From: UBA1801 sp035353395
GTDB lineage: Bacteria > Acidobacteriota > Holophagae > Holophagales > Holophagaceae
Assembly: GCA_035353395.1 (NCBI GenBank)
Contig: DAOPZL010000098.1
Location: 1-6,029 of the forward strand
DNA: 6,029 nt
Direction: 5' to 3'
Part shown: in pieces, positions 1 to 5,942 of the stretch
How the letters are laid out: the number at the start of each line of letters is the position of its first letter
How positions within the stretch are numbered: position 1 is the first letter of the stretch
Position numbers and translations under genes: made by a program
Notes under the pieces: generated by a model
What the model was told of the DNA's origin: nothing
The model's input: the letters and a program-made list of their open reading frames with translations, nothing else
The model's database searches: none

Positions 1-90
1 GGCGTGCCCGTCTCCGACGCCCTGCCGACGATCCTCTGCCCCGCCCTCGTCGTGGGCGGGACCGCGGAGCCCATGCCGGAGGTCCTTTGA
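1..90 (+). CDS. C-terminal end of an unidentified protein (partial, 5' end outside window)
   Basis: Frame 1 is open from the first base and ends at TGA 88-90, giving 29 residues with GC-rich third positions like the genes downstream. The only recognisable stretch is CPALVVGGTAEPMPE. It resembles the beta strand and turn before the acidic catalytic residue in alpha/beta hydrolases (pattern CPTLVVxGxxDP), but that comparison rests on very few residues. In an alpha/beta hydrolase a further stretch of tens of residues with the catalytic His would be expected after this point, and here the frame stops at once. I therefore do not assign a function. Its last bases hold a Shine-Dalgarno-like GGAGGT (78-83), and its stop overlaps the next ATG as TGATG (88-92), so it is probably co-transcribed with what follows. 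Confidence 0.55.
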   Translation, partial: GVPVSDALPTILCPALVVGGTAEPMPEVL

Positions 91-176
91 TGCGCGGCAC
101 GATGCTGAAGGCGTTCCATCGCGGAGGCCCCAAGTCCGCTACGCTTGTCTGCGAGTCCTTCCCGGACCGCTCCTGA
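90..176 (+). CDS. Possible small ORF, 28 residues, unknown function
   Basis: An ATG at 90 overlaps the preceding stop (TGATG), with GGAGGT six bases upstream, and the frame runs 28 codons to TGA 174-176. That stop again overlaps an ATG (176). About 24 of 28 third positions are G or C, as in the real genes nearby. The peptide begins MRGTMLKAFHRGG and ends CESFPDRS. It is basic in its first half, has one Cys, and shows no signal peptide or membrane segment. A second in-frame ATG lies at 102. I recognise no family. For: start signal, codon bias, overlaps at both ends. Against: very short, and a promoter-like TACGCT (140-145) suggests that the stretch may simply be a spacer or leader before the macro-domain gene. 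It could also be a frameshifted continuation of the gene ending at 90. Confidence 0.25.
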   Translation: MRGTMLKAFHRGGPKSATLVCESFPDRS

Positions 177-202
177 TGCCCGGATGCCGTAGAGGTCCCG
201 CC

Positions 203-724
203 ATGGCTGCCCGATTCATGCTGCAACTCGGAGACATCACCTCCATGAACGTGGAGGCCATCGTCAATTCCAGCGATCCCACGCTGCTCGACGGGGGACC
301 GGTCCACTCGGCCGTCCACGGGGCCGCCGGCCCGGGCCTCCGGGAGGAATGCGCGACCCTGCGGGGCTGCCCCGTGGGAGAAGCCCGCATCACCTCCGCC
401 CACGAGCTGGGGGTGCGCTACGTCATCCATACCGTGGCGCCCACCTGGACCTGGGGCGGTCCCGACGAGGTCAAGGCCCTGGCGGCCTGCTACCGCAATT
501 CCCTCGAGCTGGCCGCCAGCCGGAACATCCGGAGCCTCGCCTTCCCGAGCATCGGGTCGGGGCGCCAGCCCCAGATCCCCCTCGAGACGGCCGCCCCCAT
601 CGCCGTCTCCGAGATCCTCGGCTTCGTGGACACGCACCCCATGCCCGAGAAGGTCCTGCTGGTGTGCTTCGACGTGCCCACGTTCCAGGCCTATCAACGC
701 GCCCTGAAGGAGGCCCTGCCCTGA
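203..724 (+). CDS. Divergent macro-domain protein (YmdB/MacroD-like), probable catalytic residues replaced
   Basis: A single macro domain fills the 173 residues; E. coli YmdB has 177. In order: GDIT (10-13, ADP-ribose pocket), IVNSSD (20-25, family IVNAAN), GGPVHSAVH (31-39, family GGGVDGAIH), GEARIT (59-64), YVIHTVAP (73-80) and AFPSIGSGRQPQIP (113-126, family AFPAISTGVYGYP). Canonical members bind ADP-ribose and remove ADP-ribose or O-acetyl groups in the cytoplasm. Here the residues at the YmdB N25 and D35 positions are Asp25 and His35, and the phosphate/ribose loop has lost GVYGYP. Binding without hydrolysis, or a different ligand, is therefore plausible; this is inference. I chose ATG 203 because AGAGG (191-195) lies seven bases upstream and GDIT then has the same numbering as in YmdB. 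ATG 176 (182 residues) is an alternative coupled to the preceding ORF. The stop overlaps the next gene's ATG. Confidence 0.85.
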   Translation: MAARFMLQLGDITSMNVEAIVNSSDPTLLDGGPVHSAVHGAAGPGLREECATLRGCPVGEARITSAHELGVRYVIHTVAPTWTWGGPDEVKALAACYRNSLELAASRNIRSLAFPSIGSGRQPQIPLETAAPIAVSEILGFVDTHPMPEKVLLVCFDVPTFQAYQRALKEALP

Positions 725-2094
725 TGACGGATTCCGGCCTGTTCCACCACTACCTTCCCGAATCCCTGGAGGCGAAGCTCCAGGAGGGGATCCGCCACGC
801 CGTGGCGCTCGGCGCGGACGGCGCCGAGGCCTACGTCTCCATCGCCAGGAGCCGCAAGGCCAAGGTCCAGAACGGCGCCCTGGAGGACCTGACCACCTCC
901 AAGCGGGGGGGGCTGGGCGTGCGGGTCCTGCGCGGCGGCCGCACCGGCCTCGCCACGACCACCGACCTGACCCGCGAGGACTTCAAGGAATTGTTCGCGA
1001 ACGCCTGGGAACTGTCCGCCCTGGGCGACGAGGACCCCTGGACCCGCCAGGCCGCCCCTTCGGGCACGGACGACCTGCCCAGCCGGTTCGACCCGCGCGT
1101 CGAGGCGCTGACCGCCGAGGAGCGGATCGAGCGCGCCCTGCGCCTGGAGGCGGAAGCCCGGAAGGCGTCCGCCAAGGTCGTGGCCGTGCGGGAGTCCTCC
1201 TGGTCGGACGGTGCCGGCGCCTCCCTGCTGCTGACCCAGAAGGGCGTGCGCGCCTTCGACCTGGCCACGACCTGCGCCGCCAGCATCGAGCTGGCCGTGC
1301 AGGAGGGGGAGGACCGCCAGGCCGCCTGGCACTGGGACATGGGCCGGCATCCCGAGGCCTTCAGCCTGGCCGGGGTCGGTCGCGAGGCCGCCCTGAAGGG
1401 GGAGCGGAAGCTCAAGCCGGCCCAGCTCCCCGCCGGCAGGTACCCGGTGGTGCTGCATCCCGAGGTCGCGGTGGACCTGCTGGGGATCGTCGCGGGAATG
1501 CTCTCGGCCGAGGCGGTGCTGAAGCAGCGCAGCCTCTTCGCCGGGAAGCTCGGCCAGGCGATCGCTTCGCCCCTGCTCAACCTGGTCGACGACGGGCGGC
1601 TGCCCGGCGGCCTGGGGACGGAACCCTGGGACGGCGAGGGCCTGCCCACCCGGCGCAACGTGCTCATCGAGAACGGCGTCCTGCAGACCTACCTGCACAC
1701 CCTGAGGACCGCCGCGGAGATGGGGGTGGCGCCCACGGCCACCGCCGGACGCGGGGTGGGCAGCAATCCGGGCATCACCCTGTTCAACCTGTTCCCGTCC
1801 CCCGGCCCGGAGAGCCCGGAGGCGCTGTACCGGAAGGCCGGGAGCGGCGTCCTCATCACGGAGATCATGGGGCTGCACACGGTGGACCCCGTCTCCGGCG
1901 ACCTGAGCGTGGGCGCCAGCGGCGTCCGCATCCGGGAAGGCGCGCTGGCCGAACCCGTGGACCGGATGACCTTCGCGGGCAACCTGAAGGATTTCCTGGC
2001 CCGCATCGTCGCGCTGGGGAACGACCTGCGCTGGTACGGATCCAGCGCGGGCCTCAGCATCCTCCTGGAAGATATCGCCCTGGGAGGGGCGTGA
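724..2094 (+). CDS. pmbA: TldE/PmbA-type subunit of the TldD–TldE metallopeptidase
   Basis: The 456-residue product matches the usual PmbA/TldE length (about 450). The N-terminal domain carries a GADGAEAYVSIARSRKAKVQNG segment (30-51). The C-terminal domain carries EGLPTRRNVLIENGVLQTYL (305-324), GLHTVDPVSGDLSVGASG (383-400) and AGNLKDFLARI (418-428), all typical of this family. No HExxxH zinc motif is present, which separates it from the catalytic partner TldD and marks it as TldE. The TldD–TldE heterodimer cleaves unfolded peptides in the cytoplasm; in E. coli it matures microcin B17 and degrades the CcdA antitoxin. No tldD is in the window. The start at 724 overlaps the macro-domain stop (TGATG 722-726) and has AAGGAGG (707-713) ten bases upstream inside that gene, so translation is probably coupled. 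The frame is open further upstream to 349, but that part overlaps the macro gene and matches nothing. Confidence 0.93.
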   Translation: MTDSGLFHHYLPESLEAKLQEGIRHAVALGADGAEAYVSIARSRKAKVQNGALEDLTTSKRGGLGVRVLRGGRTGLATTTDLTREDFKELFANAWELSALGDEDPWTRQAAPSGTDDLPSRFDPRVEALTAEERIERALRLEAEARKASAKVVAVRESSWSDGAGASLLLTQKGVRAFDLATTCAASIELAVQEGEDRQAAWHWDMGRHPEAFSLAGVGREAALKGERKLKPAQLPAGRYPVVLHPEVAVDLLGIVAGMLSAEAVLKQRSLFAGKLGQAIASPLLNLVDDGRLPGGLGTEPWDGEGLPTRRNVLIENGVLQTYLHTLRTAAEMGVAPTATAGRGVGSNPGITLFNLFPSPGPESPEALYRKAGSGVLITEIMGLHTVDPVSGDLSVGASGVRIREGALAEPVDRMTFAGNLKDFLARIVALGNDLRWYGSSAGLSILLEDIALGGA

Positions 2095-2127
2095 ATCCGT
2101 CTCCCGATCCAACTGCATAGGTGCCTG

Positions 2128-3837
2128 ATGTCCATCCAAGCCGCCCGCGAATACCTTGCCTTCCCCCACCTGGAGCCCGAGCTCCGCGCCGACCTGGAGC
2201 CGATCCTGGCGGCGGCGGAGAAGGGCGACCCGGCCGCGCTCTCCGAGATCCAGGACCGCTTCTCGGAGCCACTGGCCTTCGGGACCGGAGGCCTGCGCGG
2301 CATCATGGCCGCCGGGCTGCGTCGCATGAACAAGCCGAACATCCGCCGGGCGACCCTGGGCGTGGCCGCGGTGGCCAGGCGGCATGCCCCCGGCCGCGGG
2401 ACGGCCCTGGTGGGCTTCGACACGCGGCTCCAGTCGGATTCCTTCGCCCGGGAGGTCGCCCGGGTGCTGGCCGCGTCGGGCTACCAGGTCTACCTGGGCG
2501 ACCGCCCCCTGCCCACCCCCTTCCTCTGCTTCGCCATGCGCAAGCTCGGCACCGGCTGCGGCATCATCGTGACCGCCTCCCACAACCCCAAGGAATACAA
2601 CGGCTACAAGGCCTATGACGATCTCGGGGCCCAGGTCGTCTCCCCCTGGGACACGGAGATCGAGGCCGAGATGGCCGGGCTGTCCATCGTGCCGGAGCCC
2701 CCTTCCCCGGACATGGACGCCCGCATCCGGCCGATCCCTCGGGAGCTCGAGGAAGCCTACTTGGCCATGGGCCTCTCCCTGCTGCCGAAGCCCTCGGTGT
2801 TCCAGGCGGCGAAGCTCCTCTACACCCCCTTCCACGGCACGGGCATGGCCTTCGTCCCGGAGCTGTTCCGGCGGGCCGGCCTGCCCCTGCAGGTGTGCAG
2901 CGCCCAGGCCACGCCCGACGGGACCTTCCCCACGGCCCCCCGGCCCAATCCCGAGGAGATCGCCGCCTACCGGGCGCCCCTGGCCGACGCCGAACGCCTG
3001 GACGCGGACGCGATCCTGGCCAACGACCCGGACGCGGACCGCATCGGCGTGATCGCGAAGCGGGCAGGAGCCTGGGAACTGATGAGCGGCAACGACCTCG
3101 CGGCCCTGACCCTGGACTACCTCTGCGCGGAGAAGGGCCTCAAGGGAACGGTCGTGACCACGGTGGTGACCTCGGACTTCGTGGCGGAGGTCGCCCGCCG
3201 ACACAACCTGGAAGTCTGCTGGACCCTCACGGGCTTCAAGTGGATCGCCGACCGCCAGCACCGGCTGGTGGAGCTGGGCGAGCCCTACGCCTTCGGCGCC
3301 GAGGAATCCTTCGGCATGTTGCTCTCCAACGACCTCCGCGACAAGGACGGCGTCACGGCCTCCGTCGTCGTGGGACAGATGATCGGCCACTACAAGGCCA
3401 TGGGCCTGGGCCTCCTGGAGGCCGTGGAGGCGCTCCAGAAGCGCATCGGGACCTTCCACAACCGGCTGGTGAACCTCGAGGACCCCCGTCCCGGCGGCGC
3501 GAAGCGCTTCGCCGAGGCCATGGCCCGCATTCGCGACGCGGGCCTCAGGACCTTCGCCGGGGAACGGGTCGTCTCCTGGGAGGACTTCGCCAGCGGCGAG
3601 TGGCACCAGCCGGACGACACGGTGGACCGCATCCTCGACCGCCCGGACCGCCGGGACATCGCCCAGCCCATCCCGGCCAGCAACGTGCTCAAGTTCCGGC
3701 TGGAGAGCGGCGCCTTCGCGGCGTTCAGGCCTAGCGGCACCGAGCCCAAGCTGAAGGTCTACCTCCAGAGCTGCACCACGCCCGGCTTCCTGGACTGCAT
3801 GGAAGCCGAGGCCAGGGGCCTGCTGGGCCTGGGCTGA
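2128..3837 (+). CDS. Phospho-sugar mutase (long-form phosphoglucomutase/phosphomannomutase, PGM2/PgcA type)
   Basis: This 569-residue cytoplasmic enzyme belongs to the alpha-D-phosphohexomutase superfamily and interconverts hexose 1- and 6-phosphates through a phosphoserine. All four domain signatures are intact: FGTGGLRG (51-58) near the N-terminus; TASHNPKEYNGYKAY (149-163) with active Ser151; the metal loop DPDADR (300-305); GAEESFG (390-396) for sugar recognition, preceded by TGFKWI (368-373); and FRPSGTEPKLKVYL (533-546) for phosphate binding. Length and the FGTGGLRG and TGFKWIAD patterns match the long PGM2/YhxB (PgcA) group rather than the roughly 460-residue ManB/AlgC type. Glucose 1-phosphate for UDP-glucose or glycogen is the likely product, but mannose, ribose or glucose 1,6-bisphosphate specificity cannot be excluded. 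The gene starts 33 bases after pmbA with a weak AGGTG (2119-2123) and is probably in the same transcript. Confidence 0.95.
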   Translation: MSIQAAREYLAFPHLEPELRADLEPILAAAEKGDPAALSEIQDRFSEPLAFGTGGLRGIMAAGLRRMNKPNIRRATLGVAAVARRHAPGRGTALVGFDTRLQSDSFAREVARVLAASGYQVYLGDRPLPTPFLCFAMRKLGTGCGIIVTASHNPKEYNGYKAYDDLGAQVVSPWDTEIEAEMAGLSIVPEPPSPDMDARIRPIPRELEEAYLAMGLSLLPKPSVFQAAKLLYTPFHGTGMAFVPELFRRAGLPLQVCSAQATPDGTFPTAPRPNPEEIAAYRAPLADAERLDADAILANDPDADRIGVIAKRAGAWELMSGNDLAALTLDYLCAEKGLKGTVVTTVVTSDFVAEVARRHNLEVCWTLTGFKWIADRQHRLVELGEPYAFGAEESFGMLLSNDLRDKDGVTASVVVGQMIGHYKAMGLGLLEAVEALQKRIGTFHNRLVNLEDPRPGGAKRFAEAMARIRDAGLRTFAGERVVSWEDFASGEWHQPDDTVDRILDRPDRRDIAQPIPASNVLKFRLESGAFAAFRPSGTEPKLKVYLQSCTTPGFLDCMEAEARGLLGLG

Positions 3838-3850
3838 GGGAACCACCCCA

Positions 3851-3894
3851 CGGAAGGCGTCCTCGGCGACACCTGCCGGCCGAGGCGTGTTCCG
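3851..3894 (+). terminator. Candidate hairpin terminator in the convergent gap
   Basis: The 64-base gap between the mutase stop (3837) and the convergent DivIVA-gene stop (3902) holds a hairpin. CCTCGGC (3861-3867) pairs with GCCGAGG (3879-3885) around an 11-base loop. After an internal loop, CGGAA (3851-3855) pairs with TTCCG (3890-3894). Only a weak T-containing tail (tatggttt) follows on the + strand and none on the - strand. It fits as a terminator by position, but the missing U-tract leaves Rho-dependent ending or simple readthrough possible. Confidence 0.4.
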
Positions 3895-3901
3895 TATGGT
3901 T

Positions 3902-4444
3902 TCAGCCCGCCGGCGACGCCGGGGGGGCCGCCATCTGGTCCAGCAGGGCGGCTTCCCGGTCATCCAGTTTCCGGGTGGCTTCCGTGGGCGGGAAGATCTC
4001 CGGCGCCTCCTCCTGCAGGAAGCGCCGTGTCCGGGCCATCAGCGTGTCGATCTCCTGGAGGAACCGGACCCGCTCCAGCTTGAGGTTGCGGAGCTGGGCC
4101 TCCATCTCCGCCATGCGGTTCTGGGCTTCCCGGATGATCTCGTCGGCCTTGAAGTCCGCCTCCTTCAGGATCAGGGCCTTCTCGCGGTTGGCGGCCTCCA
4201 GCAGCTCCTCCTTGGTCTTCTGGGCGTGGAGCAGCGTCTCCCGGAAGATGCGGTCCTGGTCCTGGTACTGCTGCAGGCGCTCCCGGGTGTCCACGAGCTC
4301 GTCCCGGAGCTTCTGGTTCTCGTGGACGATCTCCTCCCACTCCGCGGCGATCTCGTGGAGGAAGGCCCTCACTTCCGTTTCGCTGAGGCCCCGGAAGGCC
4401 TTTTCGAATTCTCGGCGCTGGATATCGAGCGGGGTGAATTTCAT
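3902..4444 (-). CDS. DivIVA-domain coiled-coil protein
   Basis: The 180-residue product opens with the DivIVA N-terminal module: MKFTPLDIQRREFEKAFRGL, then EVRAFLHEI (24-32). Phe17-Arg18-Gly19 fall at the same numbers as the membrane-inserting F17-R18 of Bacillus subtilis DivIVA. Heptad-rich coiled coil follows from about 33 to 145, including KALILKEADFKADEIIREAQ (89-108), typical of the second DivIVA segment. The tail (147-180) is Pro/Ala-rich and probably disordered. Members bind curved membrane at poles or septa and recruit partners in division, growth or chromosome placement; which role applies here cannot be read from sequence. I chose ATG 4444 over the in-frame GTG 4450 because GAGG (4453-4450) then sits five bases upstream and the N-terminus matches the family. 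That Shine-Dalgarno overlaps the stop of the YggT gene, so the two are co-translated. Confidence 0.9.
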   Translation of the reverse strand: MKFTPLDIQRREFEKAFRGLSETEVRAFLHEIAAEWEEIVHENQKLRDELVDTRERLQQYQDQDRIFRETLLHAQKTKEELLEAANREKALILKEADFKADEIIREAQNRMAEMEAQLRNLKLERVRFLQEIDTLMARTRRFLQEEAPEIFPPTEATRKLDDREAALLDQMAAPPASPAG

Positions 4445-4451
4445 GGACACC

Positions 4452-4709
4452 TCAGCTGGGGATTCCGCCGGCCAGCAGCCTCTGCAGGAACCAGAGGATG
4501 AGGATCGCGACCACGGGACTGAAGTCCATGCCGCCCGCCGCGGGAAGGATCGCCCGGATGGGGTGGAGCATGGGATCGACGACGGCGTTCAGGAGCTTCA
4601 CGAACGGATTGCGGGGATCGGGTCGGAACCAGGACAGGATGCTCGAGAGGACCACCATCAGGATCAGGACTTCGATCCCCCAGTGGACGAGCACGATGAT
4701 GATCGGCAT
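4452..4709 (-). CDS. YggT/YlmG-family small integral membrane protein
   Basis: The 85-residue protein has two hydrophobic segments (about residues 3-27 and 64-80) flanking the family signature DPMLHPIRAILPAAGGMDFSP (45-65; the PIR...LP..GG.DFSP pattern). YggT/YlmG proteins sit in the inner membrane. Homologues are linked to cell division and osmotic or ion stress in bacteria and to nucleoid organisation in plastids, but the biochemical role is unsettled. Start: AAGGA (4722-4718) lies eight bases before ATG 4709; an in-frame TTG at 4715 is too close to that site to be the better choice. The gene ends seven bases before the DivIVA-domain gene, which matches the ylmG-to-divIVA order of Firmicutes and Actinobacteria division clusters and supports a role at the division site or envelope. 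Confidence 0.9.
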   Translation of the reverse strand: MPIIIVLVHWGIEVLILMVVLSSILSWFRPDPRNPFVKLLNAVVDPMLHPIRAILPAAGGMDFSPVVAILILWFLQRLLAGGIPS

Positions 4710-4783
4710 AGGCAACTTCCTTCGATCTGCTCATGATAGACGTTCCCGGGAGATCGGGACACTGGCTATGGCGTGGAGGCGGC
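4710..4783. promoter_or_regulatory. Divergent promoter region between yggT-like gene and bshA
   Basis: This 74-base spacer separates two divergent start codons and must hold both promoters unless they lie inside genes. On the + strand, TGATAGACG (4734-4742) looks like an extended -10 (TGnTAnnnT-like) without a clear -35; the bshA leader would be about 35 bases. On the - strand, TATCAT (4738-4733) is a plausible -10 for the YggT gene, again with a poor -35. The two -10 candidates overlap. A short palindrome TCCCGGGA occurs at 4744-4751. No riboswitch fold is evident. Confidence 0.35.
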
Positions 4784-5929
4784 ATGCGCATCGGCATTTC
4801 CTGCTACTCGACCTTCGGAGGATCGGGCGTCGTGGCCACCGAAGTGGGGAAGGCCCTGGCCGCGCGGGGACACGAAGTGCACCTGCTCAGCCCGTCCGTT
4901 CCGCCCCGGCTGCTCGGGTTCGAGGACCGCGTGCTGTTCCACGAGGTGACGGCCAGCCCCTACCCGCTCTTCGAGGCGGAACCCTTCTCCATCGCCCTGG
5001 CCTCCAAGATGGCCGACGTGGCCAGCAACCACGGACTCGAGATCATGCACGCCCACTACGCCATCCCCCACGCGTCCGCGGCCCTGCTCGCGCGCATGGC
5101 GACGGACGGCAAGCTCAAGATCGTCACCACGCTCCACGGCACGGACATCACCGTCGTGGGATCGGATCCCAGCTACCTGCCCATGGTGAGGCTGGCCATC
5201 CGGGCCAGCGACGCGGTGACCGCCGTGTCGGAGTTCCTGCGCCGCGAGACCTGCCGGACCTTCCAGGTGGACCGCCCCATCGAGGTGATCCCCAACTTCG
5301 TCGCCCCCCCCGCGGGGGAGCGCCCCGACTGCCGATCCTGGCTGGCACCCTGCGCCTCCCCCATCCTGGTCCACATCTCGAACTTCAGGCCCGTGAAGCG
5401 GGTGCTGGACGTGATGCGGGTCTTCGAGAAGGTCCTGGCCGCCCATCCCGCCAAGCTGGTCATGGTGGGGGACGGCCCGGACCGCGCCGAGGCGGAGACC
5501 TACGCCCGGCAGCGGGGATTCGCCGGCGCGGTCCGCTTCACCGGCAAGCAGCTGGACATCGGCACCGTCCTGGCCTGCTCCGACGTCTTCCTCCTGCCCT
5601 CGTCCACGGAGAGCTTCGGCCTGGCGGCCCTGGAGGCCATGGCGCACCAGGTCCCCGTCATCGCGAGCCGGGTCGGCGGGCTTCCGGAAGTGGTCCGCCA
5701 CGGCGTGGACGGCTACCTGGAGCCCATGGGGGACACGGACGCCATGGCCGCGGACGCCCTTGAGCTCCTGAAGGACTGCGGCCTGCGGAGGTCCATGGGA
5801 GCCGCGGCCCGGGAGCGCGCCCTGACGACCTTCGCGGAAGGACCCGTCATCGACCAGTACGAAGCGCTCTATGAAAAGGTCCTGGCCAGGCCAAAATCCA
5901 GCGTGGACCTCGGCGCTGAAACTCGATAG
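4784..5929 (+). CDS. bshA: BshA, N-acetyl-alpha-D-glucosaminyl L-malate synthase (bacillithiol biosynthesis)
   Basis: BshA is a retaining GT4/GT-B glycosyltransferase that joins GlcNAc from UDP-GlcNAc to L-malate, the first step of bacillithiol synthesis in the cytoplasm. The 381 residues fit the family (about 377). BshA-specific stretches are FGGSGVVATEVG (11-22), HAHYAIPHASA (89-99), TTLHGTDITVVGSDPSY (115-131), IPNFV (169-173), HISNFRPVKRVLDV (197-210) and GDGP (229-232). The nucleotide-sugar EX7E motif falls in STESFGLAALEAMA (Glu276 and Glu284), followed by VPVIASRVGGLPEVV (290-304). The start is ATG 4784: GGAGG (4775-4779) is four bases upstream and MRIGISCYSTFGGSG is the canonical N-terminus. 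The in-frame ATG at 4733 would add 17 unlikely residues and overlaps the putative promoter. bshB and bshC are not in the window. The closing residues (about 370-381) are non-conserved and overlap the downstream tRNA promoter. Confidence 0.95.
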   Translation: MRIGISCYSTFGGSGVVATEVGKALAARGHEVHLLSPSVPPRLLGFEDRVLFHEVTASPYPLFEAEPFSIALASKMADVASNHGLEIMHAHYAIPHASAALLARMATDGKLKIVTTLHGTDITVVGSDPSYLPMVRLAIRASDAVTAVSEFLRRETCRTFQVDRPIEVIPNFVAPPAGERPDCRSWLAPCASPILVHISNFRPVKRVLDVMRVFEKVLAAHPAKLVMVGDGPDRAEAETYARQRGFAGAVRFTGKQLDIGTVLACSDVFLLPSSTESFGLAALEAMAHQVPVIASRVGGLPEVVRHGVDGYLEPMGDTDAMAADALELLKDCGLRRSMGAAARERALTTFAEGPVIDQYEALYEKVLARPKSSVDLGAETR

Positions 5930-5932
5930 ACT
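5904..5932 (+). promoter_or_regulatory. Candidate sigma70-type promoter of the tRNA gene, inside the end of bshA
   Basis: TGGACC (5904-5909, four of six matches to TTGACA) is separated by exactly 17 bases from TAGACT (5927-5932, four of six to TATAAT). Initiation would fall around 5939, a few bases before the mature tRNA 5' end at 5943. The -10 contains the bshA stop codon TAG (5927-5929). The same TAGAC core appears in the extended -10 proposed for bshA, which adds modest support. Confidence 0.5.
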
Positions 5933-5942
5933 GTGGGTTCCC

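Noticed and set aside
140..145. TACGCT as a -10 for the macro-domain gene
   Set aside because: No acceptable -35 lies 16-18 bases upstream. The nearest candidate, TTCCAT (114-119), is 20 bases away, so it is too weak to list as a promoter.
349..723. N-terminal extension of pmbA back to an upstream ATG
   Set aside because: This stretch overlaps the macro-domain gene in another frame and encodes Arg/Pro-rich low-complexity sequence. The strong Shine-Dalgarno and family N-terminus point to 724.
694..3963. A 1089-codon open frame on the - strand, longer than any real gene here
   Set aside because: It lies antisense to the well-supported pmbA and mutase genes. Its composition (runs of Gly, Ala, Arg, Gln, His, Pro) is what a GC-rich third position produces on the opposite strand, and it contains no recognisable domain.
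3887..4736. Two + strand frames antisense to the DivIVA and YggT genes
   Set aside because: Their Leu/Ser-rich translations mirror the coiled-coil codons of the DivIVA-domain gene. The opposite strand gives family-level matches with correct starts and Shine-Dalgarno sites.
4733..4783. Upstream ATG 4733 as the bshA start
   Set aside because: It would add 17 residues not seen in BshA, has no good Shine-Dalgarno, and overlaps the likely promoter. ATG 4784 gives the canonical N-terminus.
4498..5763. A 421-codon + strand frame overlapping the YggT gene and bshA
   Set aside because: It is out of frame with bshA, Arg/Gly/Pro-rich, without motifs, and antisense to the YggT gene at its start. It is a GC-bias shadow.
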